From Rutidosis leptorrhynchoides (lineage: Eukaryota > Streptophyta > Magnoliopsida > Asterales > Asteraceae): DNA of 64,000 bases. The translations under genes were made by a program, and so were the position numbers. The notes below the pieces were generated by a model. That model saw nothing but the letters and a program-made list of their open reading frames with translations. It did no database searches and was not told the DNA's origin. Numbering within the stretch: position 1 is the stretch's first letter; every line of letters starts with the position of its first letter. Shown here piece after piece: positions 48,409-60,166 of the stretch. The stretch lies in NCBI RefSeq assembly GCF_046630445.1, contig NC_092338.1:154726001-154790000 (forward strand), read 5' to 3'.

Positions 48409-51250
48409 TTCAATCCATACAAACTTTTCTTTAGCTTACAAACCCACTTCTCTTTACCCTTTACCTCAAAGCCCTCGGGTTGCCTCATGTAGATCTCTTC
48501 AACAAGATCACCATGCAAGAATGCGGTCTTCACATCTAGTTGCTCTAGATGTAAGTCTTCGGATCCAACTATAGAAAGTACCAAACGGATAGTAGTCATT
48601 TTAATTACTGGTGAAAATATCTCTTTGTAGTCAACCCCTTCCTTTTATTGAAAGCCTTTGACTACTAAACAAGCCTTGTACCTTTTCTTGCCATCCAACT
48701 CATTCTTGATTCGATACACCCATTTACTTTGCAACGCCCTTTTATCATGAGGTAACTTCACTAGTGAACAAGTTTTATTCTTCTCAAGTGACCCCATCTC
48801 TTCTTTCATGGCAAGCTCCCATTGTATGGATTCTTTTGTCTTTCTTGCCTCAAAGTAACTTTTGGGTTCACCATTCTCGGTATAGAGCAAGTAGTTTGCT
48901 GATGAAGAATACCTAGGATTAGGTTTGGGCACTCTAGTCGAGCATCTTAGTGTAGGAGTAACCGAAATGGTAGGACCGGTTTCATTTGTGTCCTCCTCAT
49001 CACTAGAACTCGCACTATGTTCGAAATCATCCCCGCTTTCCGAACCATCCCCATCGTTAGCATTTTTCGACGCCTCACCGTTTGTTGGTAATTTATTGTT
49101 TCCCGTACTCCCACTAGAACATGTAAGATCATCAACAGAAACATCGTCAAAAGTAACATGACCCGGTTTAGGACTCCCCGTTTCCGGTTTGCCATAGACC
49201 GCATCTTCATCAAAAGTAACATCGCGAGAACGAATTACTTTTCTAGCCTCGTTGGGATAACTCATTTCATCTGACCCGTAGCCTATGAAAATACACTTCT
49301 TTGACTTAGCTTCAAGCTTGTCTCTATCCGCATCTTTGGTCTTCACATATGCATTACACCCAAAGATCCTAAAATGACCATAACTCACCTTCTTACCATG
49401 CCATTCTTCCTCGGGATTTCGGAAACTCAACGGTGTTGAGGGTCCCCTATTTATCAAATAAGCCGTCGTGTTAACCGCATCTGCCCAAAAGATTTTAGGC
49501 AAACCGGCATGTAGTCTCATACTCTTTGCCCTTTCATTTAACGTACGATTCATACGTTCGGCGACCCCATTGTGTTGCGGTGTCTCCGGTACCGTTTTCA
49601 ACATTCTAATACCGAGCTTTGCACAATGGTCTTTAAACTCAAGACTACCATATTCCCCTCCATTATCCGACTTCAAGCGCTTGACCTTCAAGTTAGTCTC
49701 ATTTTCTACTATAGCTTTCCACATCACAAATGTATTAAATACATCAGATTTAGCTTTAAGAAAATAAACCCATACCTTTCGAGTGGAGTCATCAATGAAG
49801 GTGACATAATAGCGAGAACCTCCATGTGATTCTACATTCGTTGGACCAAATACTTTCGTATGAACAAGCTCCAATTTCTCCAACTTAGGTGCATTTCCCG
49901 ATTTCCCAAAAGTCGCCTTCTTTTGCTTCCCATAGACACATGGTTCGCAAAACCCAAGTTCTACCCTTTTCAAATTCGGAATTCTCCCACTCGAAACAAG
50001 CATCTTCATACCCTTCTCACTCATATGCCAGAGTCTTCGGTGCCATAGAGTTGATTCAAACTCAACATTAACCGTAGCAACCACCATGTCTTCATTAAAC
50101 ACTTCAACCATATAAAGAGTTCCCCTTTTATGTCCACGGGCTACAATACAACTACCCTTAACCACCTTCCATTGGAGGTTTTCAAAAGTAACTGCGTTAC
50201 CTTCATCATCTAATTGACCAACCGAAATAAGTTTCCTTTTTAATTTAGGAATGTACCTTACGTTTTTCAAGGTCCAATTATAGCCAAGAGTAGTCTTCAA
50301 TACAACATCTCCAATGCCCTCTATATTGAGTTGTTTGTCGTCCGCCAATCTCACCTTGCCTTGATATGAATGAAAATTCTTCATCATGCTTTTGACATGA
50401 GTAGCATGAAACGAAGCTCTCGAATCCAAAATCCAAGACTCCATAGAATTTTCAACACTACATAAAAGTGCATCATCACTTTCTTCCTCGGTCAAGTTCA
50501 CACCTTTCGCCGGACCATTTTTACAATTCCTTTGAAAGTGTCCTTTTTTATTGCAACCCCAACAAACAGCTTCACTTCTATCTTTCGATGGATACCTCTT
50601 CTTAGACTTCTTTCTACCCTTCTTCTCACCGCGATCAAATTTCCTACCACGGTTGTCGGTACTTAACAAAGAACCGGATGTCGATTCCCCCGAGTTTCTC
50701 CTACGAGTATCTTCACCAAGAATCAAATCCCTTATTGCTTCAAACGCTAGCTTAGTAGTTCCCGTAGAGCTACTAACCGCGGTAAGCATACCCGACCAAC
50801 TTTCCGGTAATGATGAAAGCAAGATTAGTGCTTTTAGTTCATCATCAAACTTAATCTCTACCGATTCAAGCCTTGAAACGATATTATTAAATTCATTGAT
50901 ATCATCCGTTGCACTCGTACCTTCCTTCATCTTTGTATTGAACAATTGACGCATGAGAAATACCTTATTAGAAGCAGTAGGTTTCTCATACATGTTAGAG
51001 AGTGCTTTCAAGCAAGCAAATGTCGTCTTCTCATTCACAACGTTGTATGCAACGTTCTTAGCAAGTGAAAGACGAATAGCGCCCAAAGCTTGATGATCCA
51101 AAAGCGTCCAATCGGCATCGTTCATGCTTTCAGGCTTGTTCTCTAACAAGTGTTGGTGTAGCTTCTTTTGATACAAGTAATCTTCAATTTGCATCTTCCA
51201 AAAGCCAAAGTCTCTCCCATCGAATCGGTCGATTCTAAACTTCCCGTCTT
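48409..51250 (-). pseudogene. Copia element 4 gag-to-RT part (fossil)
   Basis: Shows gag (MAEDGKFRIDRFDGRDFGFW), a CCHC knuckle (CWGCNKKGHFQRNC), protease-like (WILDSRASFHATH), integrase (GPTNVESHGG, KSDNGGEYGS, TPQHNGVAERMNRT) and the start of RT ([16 protein letters not shown]). Broken, with a few breaks. The LTR of this element lies just beyond, from 51295. Confidence 0.88.
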
Positions 51251-51294
51251 CCGCCATCGTTCCCTTAACGAAACATTGTACTCTGATACCAGTT

Positions 51295-51652
51295 GTAAGG
51301 ATATTAGGACCCAAAACAACGCAAGTGATTCAACAATATCACTCACCGATAGTAATTCTACAAGATTACTAACCCACTTAATGAACGAAAGATTATAAAT
51401 GCAAGAAATATAAATTGACACAAGAGATAACGTGGTTATATGCAATCGTTGTGATTGCTTTAGTCCATGGACCAACTAGAGAATGTATTTACTGAATATT
51501 TGTGGTGTGTTTACAATGAGTTACAAGAGGGTCTATTTATAGAATGATTTAAGGAGTAAGCTAAAAACAATTCCTTGAAGCTTCATGTGAGTTTCCTGAC
51601 AGCTTCATGGAGGCTACATGTGAGTTTCATGGAGGCTACCGTGAATAACCCA
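51295..51652 (-). repeat. Putative 5' LTR of Copia element 4
   Basis: Begins TGTAAGGATATT two bases from the primer-binding site. It contains a short direct repeat around 'cttcatg-gagtttc' / 'ggaggctac-tgagtttc' (about 51580-51640). The outer end is a guess: 'aataaccca' near 51652 would give a TGGG start on the minus strand. No second LTR is available to confirm it. Confidence 0.45.
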
Positions 51653-52490
51653 GTTAGAGATGAGGATCTCTAAGGGGTGGCGGATAGCTAGCCGATGTAT
51701 AAGCGAACTCGACTCGATTTGGACCGAGTGCTGAGTTGATAAGCGAGTGATGAGGAGATCCTTCTAGAGAGATAAAGTATCTAAGCTCATTATTGGTGAT
51801 ATGACTTGATTTGTTTCAACCTGTTGTTTTGGGGAATAACATTAGCATATTTATAGGCAAACATTAGGGTTTATGTTGTTCTTGGGCCTTGTTATGATGA
51901 CGTGTCATTCCTTGTTGGTCTTCGGCCAACATTGGGAGTTGGGCCCAAGCCTTATTGTTTGTGTTGAGCTTACGTGGCACACGCATGTCCTGTGTGCGCA
52001 CTGTCATGTAGTTGAATCTGTACGTATCAGTGTCCTTATACCAGACTGACAGTGTCCTTGCACTGACACGTGTACAAACTTTGTCGAGTGATGGACTTAC
52101 ACATGTACATTGCCATAAGATGGTCCGAAATGTACAAGTTGCCTATTGACAGGGTGACGACTTATGCGTACGTACTGCCGATGCTTGATCTTATGTGCAC
52201 GCACTGCCTGTAAGCGGACTTACGTGTACTTATTGCCGGTTGACGGGCTTACGTTAGTACACTATACTGCCTTCGTCCAGGGCCGTTGACGGGTCATGGA
52301 AGATAATTATGGTCTTACGAACGACTAGGTTGATGACGTTGCTTAAACGCCATCTAACTTCCGTCCGCCGTAAGTAGTATACTTGTGTTATTTACGTTTA
52401 ACGAATTGAGGTATTTGTTATGCTTATCTTTAATTATTCTTTGCTTTATAAAGATTAGTAGGTTACCCCGTGCTTTGCAACGGTGCTGAC
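51653..52490. other. Non-coding sequence of probable transposon origin
   Basis: Holds words typical of LTR leaders ('catatttataggcaaacattaggg', about 51847-51870) and several imperfect repeats of 'gcttacgt-gcac' / 'actgcc' type around 52000-52260. At 52460-52490 a 'ccgtgc-ttgcaacgg' hairpin resembles a Helitron tip. No coding region, no paired ends. After about 52495 unit B flank resumes. Confidence 0.35.
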
Positions 52491-53581
52491 AACCTCCATA
52501 GTAGGAACATTCCAGCTTTAGCAAGAAAAGAGGAGTAAGGAAACCATGTGTTCGTGTTTCGCCTATACGTAACGAATACAATGTAAACAATGACCTTTAA
52601 GTTAAGAGCTATTAAGTGCACATTTTACACAATAGATATGATAGAAAAAAATAGGAAAAGAAAAGTAAATTATGTATCATTATCATTTGCAGATCTTGTA
52701 GCACGTGCAAAGTATTGAATAATGCGTGACCATTTCTTTCAAATGTCGCATTGAAGAAGAAAACTATAAGGATAAAAATAAAGTTGCTCCTATAGCCCTA
52801 AAAAAATTATCATAATTTACTAATGGGAAATGACCCGAAAAGTTAACCTAAGTTACCTAATTTGACAATCAAGGTAACCCACAATTTGGCTAAGCCCAAA
52901 AAGGATTGCAATTTAATTTTTGCTCAGACAAAAGATTGCGCGTTCAATTTTTTTAAAATTGATGTAACATCCAATGAACACAAAATCTAAAATCACGAAT
53001 TACTTCAAATTGAGACTAGAAACAGATTCTTAGAGCTTCGATTATCATTTTTTGTGAAGCAACTAGATCCAAAACATCATGAAAAACAATGAATCTACTT
53101 GTTCATCTCAACTTGTTCAAACGACTTGTTCATCTCAACTTGTTCAACATCTCAGTTCATTGTTTTTCATGACGTTTTGGATTTAGTTTTTCACAAAAAT
53201 AATAATCGTAGCTCTAGGAATCTGTTCAAAATCTCAATTTAAAGTAATTTGTGATTTTAGATTTTGTATTCATTAGATATTACCTCAATTTTAAAAAATT
53301 TAGTGAGCAAAAATTAAATTGCAATCCTTTTTGGGCTTAACCAAATTGGGGGTTACCTTTATTGTCAAATTGATTAAATTAGGTTACCTTTTCGAACCAT
53401 TTGCCCTTTACTAATTTAGGCAAATTTGAAAGCAATATAGTAACAACTCGTCCCACATCGGCTTATGTAATAAAGTGTGAGTGCTTTATAAGTTAACTCT
53501 CATCTTCATCAAATACAACGCGTTTTGGGCTACAAGCCCAACAAATCATGTCAGAACTAATCAATGAGTGTTGTGTAATTT
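52491..53581. repeat. Unit B downstream flank (second part), carrying a MITE
   Basis: 52500-52815 matches 6880-7240 of unit 0: 'agcaagaaaagaggagt', 'gtaacgaatacaatgtaaac', 'cctatagccctaaaaaa'. After the MITE (52825-53406) the flank continues to the head of unit C at about 53582. No gene. Confidence 0.7.
52825..53406. mobile_element. Palindromic Mutator-type MITE
   Basis: A 582-bp foldback sequence. The left end (GGGAAATGACCCGAAAAG) and right end (CTTTTCGAACCATTTGCCC) are inverted repeats, and pairing continues almost to the centre (about 53125), through 'aaattaaattgcaatcctttt' and 'tcatgaaaaaca'. The flanking 9-mers TTTACTAAT at 52816-52824 and 53407-53415 are identical, the duplication length of Mutator-like elements. 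Unit 0 shows the uninterrupted site near 7230-7245. No transposase is present. Confidence 0.85.
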
Positions 53582-55101
53582 CATAGTAGGTGTTAAAATG
53601 AAAAGGGTAAAACATGGTTATTCCATATTTTTTTATAATTACAAGTATTTTAAGTTTTGCATTACTCGGTGACTCATCATTTTTTGCAACTCGGGAGTAG
53701 TTGCCGAAAACTCGATCAAACTCATGATTACTCGGATGATCGGCCAAATCTCGGGATTAGTTGGAAAATCTATCAAAATTGGTCAAAATCGGACAAAGTC
53801 AAACTTGGTCAACATCTAAGTACTCCCCAAATTACCTAATATTCCCTAAATAATACCTACTGAGTACTCTACGTAGGGAAATGCTATATAGGTTAAAGGT
53901 TAGAGATGAAAGTTTTGGGGCAGGAATATATTGCCACACAAGAGAGAACAAAATGATCACTTTGGTATCGTTATCATATGTACCTTTTCTCTTGTTAGAA
54001 ATATTCCGATTTCCAATCGTTATTAAAATATGTCAACGATGATTCTCGTAACCCAGGCCCATTTTTTGAGATGATATAAGCAAAGAAACCCTAGAATTTC
54101 TTCTTTTTTCTTCTTTCACTCGTACAGAATTTTAATCCCTTTTCTTGGCATCTGAATAGGTGGAGATCATGCAGCCTTTTAATTTGTTCCCCACGTCTAT
54201 ATTTCCCAACATTTTAGTTTAATAAAAAAAAAATGCATTGACTTTGAAAAAGTTGAATTTCGAAATATGCAGATGCTTGTTGCAGCCTCATAGCCTAATT
54301 ATATATGCGTATATAGATAGATTCTTACTGTTTAAAGCATCAATTGGTTGGTTATCAGCTCGGGATAAGATTAGAAGCACATCCGACTAGCTTACATGAT
54401 AAATGTCGATGTTTTTTATGGGCATCCATTTTTAAATTACTGTAAAGTTCAGACTATACAAAGATTTAAAGTTTCATTAGAATGGTATTTATATGCTGCC
54501 TACATTAGACCAGTCAAATGCCATGTTGATATTAGCCGTAAGATTTAAGTAACTTGCTGAATATATCTTAAAAACTATGCAGATAATTTGTGGCTTAAGT
54601 TTAAAAATAATCTAGACTAGATAAAGAACAGATTCCATTCGGGGTAGATATGTAATTCTGACTTGCTACCTCCTATTTACTCAAAATGAGTCGAGTATTG
54701 TTATATGAACGTTATCGTGTTCTTTTGAACCTTCAATTTCATGTATTTATTTCTTAGAGATTGTATTTGAAAAACTAAAGTTTTCAACACCTAATTTTCA
54801 AAATTCTTTGAGCTACAGGCATAAGCTGCACCTGCCGAGTATTAATCTACACTTTTTTCCTTCTGATTTTTCCATTAATTGTACAGGTTTTCTGGAAGGA
54901 TTCCCGTCTTTAATACGTCAGCAAATTGAAAAGTCCGATTTTTACCTCTCAAATCATTAATTTTGCACTAAACCTGAAGAATATATTCCCCACCTACAAT
55001 GTTTCTACTGATTAGCTTGTAAGTATACAACATGTGTCAACTTGTTTATAGCGCAATTCTTCATCGTTATCAAGCAAATCACCACAACCCTTTATCCAAA
55101 T

Positions 55102-55131
55102 AAAAGATATCCGAAAGGAACATATCTTTTT
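55102..55131. promoter_or_regulatory. 30-bp inverted repeat near the TATA box, copy C
   Basis: AAAAGATAT / ATATCTTTTT arms around CCGAAAGGAAC, about 50 bp before the TATA box, identical to copy D. Confidence 0.45.
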
Positions 55132-55180
55132 CGCATTTACTATTCGACTTTATTCTTTTTTACCCTTTAGTTTCCGTCCC

Positions 55181-55188
55181 TTATATAA
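55181..55188 (+). promoter_or_regulatory. TATA box, glutaredoxin C
   Basis: TTATATAA, about 119 bp before the ATG, in the context CCCTTATATAAGAGTAAATC. Confidence 0.65.
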
Positions 55189-55299
55189 GAGTAAATCCCA
55201 ACTTCATAGTTCAACAAGTCAACCTTCAAGTATTACAAACATATCTCCAATTCATCATTAGTTTTTACCAACAACTAAAAGTCTAACCGATTTTCATTA

Positions 55300-55599
55300 A
55301 TGGACAGAGTAAAAGCTTTGGCATCAAAGAATGCAGCGGTGATCTTCACCAAAAGTTCGTGTTGTATGTGCCATAGCATCAAGGCGCTATTCTATGATCT
55401 TGGTGCAAGTCCTGCTGTTCATGAAGTTGACCATGATGCGGATATGGAGTGGGCCCTACGACGGCTAGGCTGTAATCCTGCATTCCCTGCAGTGTTTATA
55501 GGTGGTAAATATATTGGTTCTGCTAAAGATGTCATATCCCTTCATGTTGATGGGTCTCTGAAACAAAAGCTGATTGACGCACGAGCTATTTGGTTCTAG
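55300..55599 (+). CDS. CC-type (class III) glutaredoxin, GRXC11-like, copy C
   Basis: 99 residues, intronless. MDRVKALASKNAAVIFTKSS precedes CCMC (residues 21-24). The GGKYIGSAKD glutathione-site segment and the AIWF tail are present. It differs from A at two positions (Ala for Asn at 6; Val for Ile before HEVDHD) and from D at a handful. Promoter elements and 3' flank match copy A. All family hallmarks are intact, so it is probably functional. Expected role as for copy A: glutathione-dependent redox control or co-repression of TGA-type bZIP factors. Near-identity with A and D makes redundancy or dosage the likeliest reason for keeping several copies. Confidence 0.93.
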   Translation: MDRVKALASKNAAVIFTKSSCCMCHSIKALFYDLGASPAVHEVDHDADMEWALRRLGCNPAFPAVFIGGKYIGSAKDVISLHVDGSLKQKLIDARAIWF

Positions 55600-56900
55600 C
55601 ATGTAGCAACATGTATCCCGAGTGCGTAATAGTCTTAAGGAACTAAAGCTGTGTTAAAATACTAGAAACCATGTCTAAGAGCTGCTTTTTTGCGGGCTTT
55701 GTTGACACTGCGTCAAACTTCAATCAAGTTTCTTGGCAGTCTTTGTTATTAATCTTTGCTATTTTTAGATCTTGAATGTTTTTACGTTTTATGCACTCGA
55801 ACTATCTTTCTCTATAACCATGGTAGCGTAGTGGTTAGGCTCCGAGTACATCTTTACTTCCCTCACTTCCACAGGAAAAACCTTATCCGCTTAACTACTT
55901 TTCCAGTGTCCATAAATCGTAAACAAATTGTCATAATGTATTCAATGATCGTGCGATTTATATAAAATTGTAGTATGATATGAATTTTTTTTGGACACGA
56001 ATATGTTTATTGCCGTTGATTTCAGACTTGTTCTGATTATTTTGTAAACTGATTGAGTTATCGTTTGTGAGTTTAGTAGCAAGGACGAAAGCTATTCAAA
56101 GTGGGGTGGGCCAAAGTGATTTATCATGCACTAACAAATACCAAAAGCCATAAAAAAAATCATTTACAAGGCTACAAAATGTATTTGTTCTGCTGCTTCT
56201 TGTGTACACATTATATGGTAATGTAAATTAATAAATCATGTTGACAATGGTAACTAGTTATACCAAATCAAATTGATGTTTTAATTGGATGATTCACAGT
56301 TGTTTGCAATAATAACTCATTATTAAGTACTGGGTTATTCATTCACATTAAAAAAAATGAGGGATCTATAGTTTCTATTAAAATGTTATAATGATAATTT
56401 CATTATTAGGCTAATTTTTTTGTTAAAAAAAAATCAAAAAACAAAAGAAATTTTTTTTAGCATGGCGAGTGATATCATTATTCTAAATAATTTTGAATTA
56501 AAATTAAAACTTATTAATTAATTATTATTATTAAATCTTATTAATAATTATTTTAATTCTTAAAATTAAATAATTTTGAATTATTTAATTAATTATTTTG
56601 AATTGAGTAAAAGAAGATATAAAAACTTAGGAGAAGGAAACCAATTCTTAATTTATATTTTAATTTATACTTTGAAAATAAAATGACAACCAATATTATC
56701 TCTTATGATTGGATGTGGATTGTTTAATATGCATTTTAGGTGTTTGATGAAATGTTCAGCTGACGAGTTTATTAGTCGGACTATGTGGTTCCACAGGTCA
56801 TTAAACTAAATGACTTTAACATTTACATTCACTTAATATCTAAATCATATCATTAAACTATTTCGTTTAAATAAACCCGTGATTTCACAGGTTATTTCAG

Positions 56901-56904
<4 letters not shown>

Positions 56905-56967
<63 letters not shown>
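56905..56967. repeat. (TA)n microsatellite
   Basis: About 31 TA units. Confidence 0.95.
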
Positions 56968-56971
<4 letters not shown>

Positions 56972-57680
56972 GACTAATGTCATTCCAGTTATTACATGGA
57001 TAAAGGGGAAAAGGGGCATCTTGAGATATTATTATACCATTGGGACATGTGATTTACCTAAAAATTTTACCGCTCCTCCCTATCTTTTAAAGTTATACAG
57101 GTAGCACTCGTGCGATTTTATAAATGCACGCCGGTGGTCCAAATACTGACACCAGTTAAGTTCGTTAAGTGATGGGTAATTTAGTAATATTGTATATAGT
57201 GTATATCCGCCAGTTTCCAGACTTTACACGAAATTTTGAACATCTGCATCGATTAGGGTTTAGGTCTTTAGGATGAAGATTCTACAACAAAGTGCACATG
57301 TTAGTTCAGCTGTATCAAAACTGTGTCAGGTTGCTTTGACACAACACAATGTTTTCCCTAATATCAATTGCAAGTCTTTACAACTTTTATCAATTGCTAT
57401 TTATAAACTGCACATATTGTCATTGCTATTTACGGTTTCACAAATGTATCAAACAGAGTTGATTACTAATTCAAATTCCCTGTATCATTTATCATTTGAA
57501 ACAGAATACAATTAGTGTCACAAATACCAAGAAATCTACAAACTAATCATAAGTCTCCGAATTTTAGCATTTTAACTTTAACCTTGACCTCAAACTTGTT
57601 CTTAACTCGCATCAATCCAGGTATTATTGTTGTTGCAAGTATTTTTTTTCCTAATTTGTTCATCTTATTAATCTTTGCAG

Positions 57681-57818
57681 ATAATTGATGCTGTAAAAAG
57701 GATCTTGTATGTAGCTGAAGCTCAAGCCATGCTTCTTAACCATTAGAAACACGGAGTGGTTATGGATCAGACATATGGGGATGTGCCTTCTTCAACCTCC
57801 CTATTGGTTCAGCATTCC
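57681..57818 (+). pseudogene. Exon-like fragment with an internal stop, family unknown
   Basis: After a plausible acceptor (CTTTGCAG, ending at 57680) the frame reads IIDAVKRILYVAEAQAMLLNH, one TAG, then KHGVVMDQTYGDVPSSTS and LLVQHS. The same frame makes protein-like sequence on both sides of the stop, which suggests a decayed exon (Gln to stop by a single C-to-T change is the simplest reading). I do not recognise the protein. It may belong with the short open frame at 57273-57515 upstream. Confidence 0.4.
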
Positions 57819-57867
57819 TAAAAAGTAACTCAACTCAATATCCATCAACGATAACAGCCAATATATT

Positions 57868-58257
57868 CGTTATCATTCAAATTGAGACTTAGAACAGATT
57901 ACTAATGCTTCATTTATCATTTTTTTGTGAAGCAACTTGATCCAATACATCATGAAAAACAACGAATTGAGATGAACAAGTCGACTTGTTCAAACGACTT
58001 GTTCATCTCGATTCGTTGTTTTTCATGATGTTTTGAATCAAGTTGCTTCACAAAAAATGATAATTGAAGCATTAGTAATTTGTTTCAAGTCCCAATTTGA
58101 AGTAATTCGTGATTTTAAATTTTGTGCTCATTGGAAATTACCTCAATTTTAAAAAATTTGAACACGCAATCCTTTTTGCAAGCAAAAATTAAATTGCAAT
58201 CCTTTTCGGGCTTGTGCAAATTGGGTAACTTAGATTAGCTTTTCGGGCCATTTGCAC
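57868..58257. mobile_element. Second, truncated copy of the palindromic MITE
   Basis: Homologous to 52825-53406. The centre is a long hairpin (about 57945-58030, 'catgaaaaacaacga' pairing with 'tcgttgtttttcatg'), and the right arm ends 'cttttcgggccatttgcac'. The left arm lacks its outer part, so no target duplication is visible. Confidence 0.75.
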
Positions 58258-58316
58258 AATATTATATAATAACTTATCTTTAGTATGGATTATTGAAGAA
58301 TTTTAGTTTCTATACT

Positions 58317-58515
58317 ACAACTGACCCATTTGAACTTGACCCAATTGACCTTTTTGAAATTTTTTACTCTTTTGACCCATGATCCGTTTTGAAATTTTAC
58401 CCAACTTGACCCATTTGGACCCGTTTAAAACTCCGACCTGTTTGACCCATGACCCAATTCAACCAAAAACCGTTTTGACCCGCTACCCAAACCGACCTAT
58501 CTTGACCCGTTTGCA
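58317..58515. repeat. GACCC-rich degenerate tandem repeat
   Basis: Some 14 copies of a TTGACCC(A/G)-like word at irregular 9-20 base spacing. Shorter versions sit at 12255-12390 and 19805-19880, each time at a unit head. Function unknown; possibly a decayed minisatellite. Confidence 0.7.
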
Positions 58516-59744
58516 AAGTATAGACTACAGCATTAAAACCTGGTTTTCTCATGTTTAAAATTATAAATAATCTAGAATATGTAGAACATGCTTTATGGGT
58601 TATTTATGGGTTAGAGATGAAAGTTTTGGGGTAGGATTATATTGTCACACAAGAGAGAACAAAATGATCACTTTGGTATCGTTATCCTTTGTACCCTTTC
58701 TCTTGTTAAAAATCTTCCGATTTCCGATCGTATTTAAAATATGTCAACAATGATTCTGGTCACGCGGACCCATTTTTTAGATGATATAAGCAAAGAAACC
58801 CGAGAATTTCTTCTTTTTTCTTCATACACTCATACAGAAATTATCCCTTTTCTTGGCATCTGAAGAGGTGGAGATCAAGTAGCCATTTGTTCCCCACATC
58901 TATATTATTATTCCCCAACGTTTTAGTTAAATAAATTAAAAATAAATGCATTTACAATGAAAAAGTTGAATTTTGAAATATGCAGATGCTTATTTTAGCA
59001 TCATAGCTAAATTTAATATGCATATATAGATTCTTACTGTTTAAAGCATCAATTGGTTGGTTATCAGTTCAGATAAGATTAGAAGCACATCGGATTACTT
59101 TACGTGTCGATCTTTTTGATTTTTGAATTATCGAAAAGTTCAGACATGATGCAAATATTTAAATTTTCATTAGAATAGTAAGTTTATCTGTGCTTCCTAC
59201 ATTAGACCAGTCAAATGGCAAATATATATTTTCCGTAAGATTTAAGTAATCTACTGAATATATCTTAAAAGTTATGCAGGTAGTTTGTGGCCTAAGTTTC
59301 AAAAGTTATCCATTCGGGGTAGATATGTCATTTGTAACTTTGACTTGCTACCTATTTACTCAAAATGAGTCAATTATTGTTATATTTTACAGAGTAAAAA
59401 ATGTAAATTTCTAAAGTTTAGATAAAATTATATTTATAACATGTATTATGTAGAAGTTGGAATAAAACAATGTAACCCTTATTGAACACGTCTGACATGC
59501 TCATTTTGTGACCTATATGGTTGTCGTATGTGACGTAAAACTATATGACTGTGTTAAGTTTTGGCTCACTCCTTAGTCGTACATATGAAGGTTAATAAAA
59601 CATAGTTTTGTAGCTTATCATTGATAACCAGATATTCATAAATTTACTGTGATTTTTGAACCTTCATTTTCATGCATCTATTCATTCATTAGAGATTCTA
59701 TTGGATAAACTAAAGTTGTCAACGCCTAATTTTCAAAATTCTTC

Positions 59745-59765
59745 GTGCTGCAGGCTTAGCAGCAC
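59745..59765. promoter_or_regulatory. Upstream hairpin, copy D
   Basis: Perfect 7-bp stem GTGCTGC / GCAGCAC with loop AGGCTTA, about 420 bp before the ATG. Confidence 0.35.
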
Positions 59766-59970
59766 CTGCCGAGTACTAATTCTACTCTTGTTTCTGATTT
59801 CCGTTAATTCTACAAGTTTTGTAGAATGTTTCCTATCTTTAACACGTCAGCAAACTAACTAAAAAGTCATATTTTGCCTCTCATTATTTTTACAATAAAC
59901 CTGAAGAATATATTCTCCACATACATGGCTTCTAGTTATCAACCAAATCATCATAACCCTTTATCTAAAT

Positions 59971-60000
59971 AAAAGATATCCGAAAGGAACATATCTTTTT
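59971..60000. promoter_or_regulatory. 30-bp inverted repeat near the TATA box, copy D
   Basis: Same arms and spacer as copy C (AAAAGATAT / ATATCTTTTT, CCGAAAGGAAC). Confidence 0.45.
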
Positions 60001-60049
60001 CGCATTTACTATTCGACTTTATTCTTCATTTCCCTTTAGTTTCCGTCGC

Positions 60050-60057
60050 TTATTTAA
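60050..60057 (+). promoter_or_regulatory. Altered TATA box, glutaredoxin D
   Basis: TTATTTAA replaces the TTATATAA of the sister promoters, 117 bp before the ATG. It may still bind TBP; lower or altered expression is possible. Confidence 0.5.
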
Positions 60058-60166
60058 GAGTTAACCCCAACTTCATAACTCAACAAGTCAACCTTCAAGT
60101 ATTACAAACATATCTCCAATTCATCTAGGTTTTAGCAACAACCAAAAGTCTAACCGATTCTCACCA

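Larger units (their letters stand above)
37858..51652 (-). mobile_element. Ty1/Copia LTR retrotransposon 4, old and broken, host of a nested Gypsy
   Basis: Minus-strand Copia parts lie on both sides of the Gypsy at 38741-48403. The outer (left) part carries the RT and RNase H region; the right part carries gag, protease, integrase and the start of RT. A primer-binding site (TGGTATCAGAG, 51282-51292) and an LTR start at 51295 mark its 5' end; the LTR's outer edge, about 51652, is uncertain. The left side ends abruptly at 37857 against LTR sequence within RNase H, and no 3' LTR is seen. Broken, with several breaks besides the two insertions. Confidence 0.85.
53582..55299. repeat. Unit C: head and glutaredoxin upstream region
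   Basis: Collinear with the upstream regions of A, B and D, and carries the uninterrupted versions of the Copia 2 site (54070-54086) and the Copia 3 site (about 54646-54660). About 53655-53870 holds extra sequence ('actcgggagtagttgcc' and 'gattactcggatgatcgg') not in the sisters. No coding region. Confidence 0.75.
55600..58284. other. Downstream flank of C and a unique AT-rich stretch
   Basis: 55600-55770 matches the flank of copy A. From about 55800 the sequence is unique to this unit. A tRNA-like A box (TAGCGTAGTGG, about 55829) without a B box may be a SINE remnant. 56330-56970 is very AT-rich, ending in a TA tract. 57000-57540 is non-coding except for a short open frame at 57273-57515 (MKILQQSAHVSSAVSKLCQ) that I cannot assign. 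The exon-like stretch at 57681-57818 and the MITE at 57868-58257 are listed separately. Confidence 0.55.
58285..60166. repeat. Unit D: head and glutaredoxin upstream region
   Basis: 58285-58311 matches the end of unit 0 just before the Helitron. 58317-58515 is the fullest version of the GACCC-rich degenerate repeat. From 58530 the region is collinear with the other promoters and carries the uninterrupted Copia 2 site (58785-58800). About 59370-59620 is extra relative to C. No coding region. Confidence 0.75.

Noticed and set aside
52455-52495. A second Helitron tip in reverse orientation
   Set aside because: The hairpin is imperfect, the candidate CTAA end is weak, and no second end or inserted body could be found.
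55820-55860. SINE or tRNA-like element (A box TAGCGTAGTGG)
   Set aside because: No B box at the expected spacing and no visible tail or duplication.
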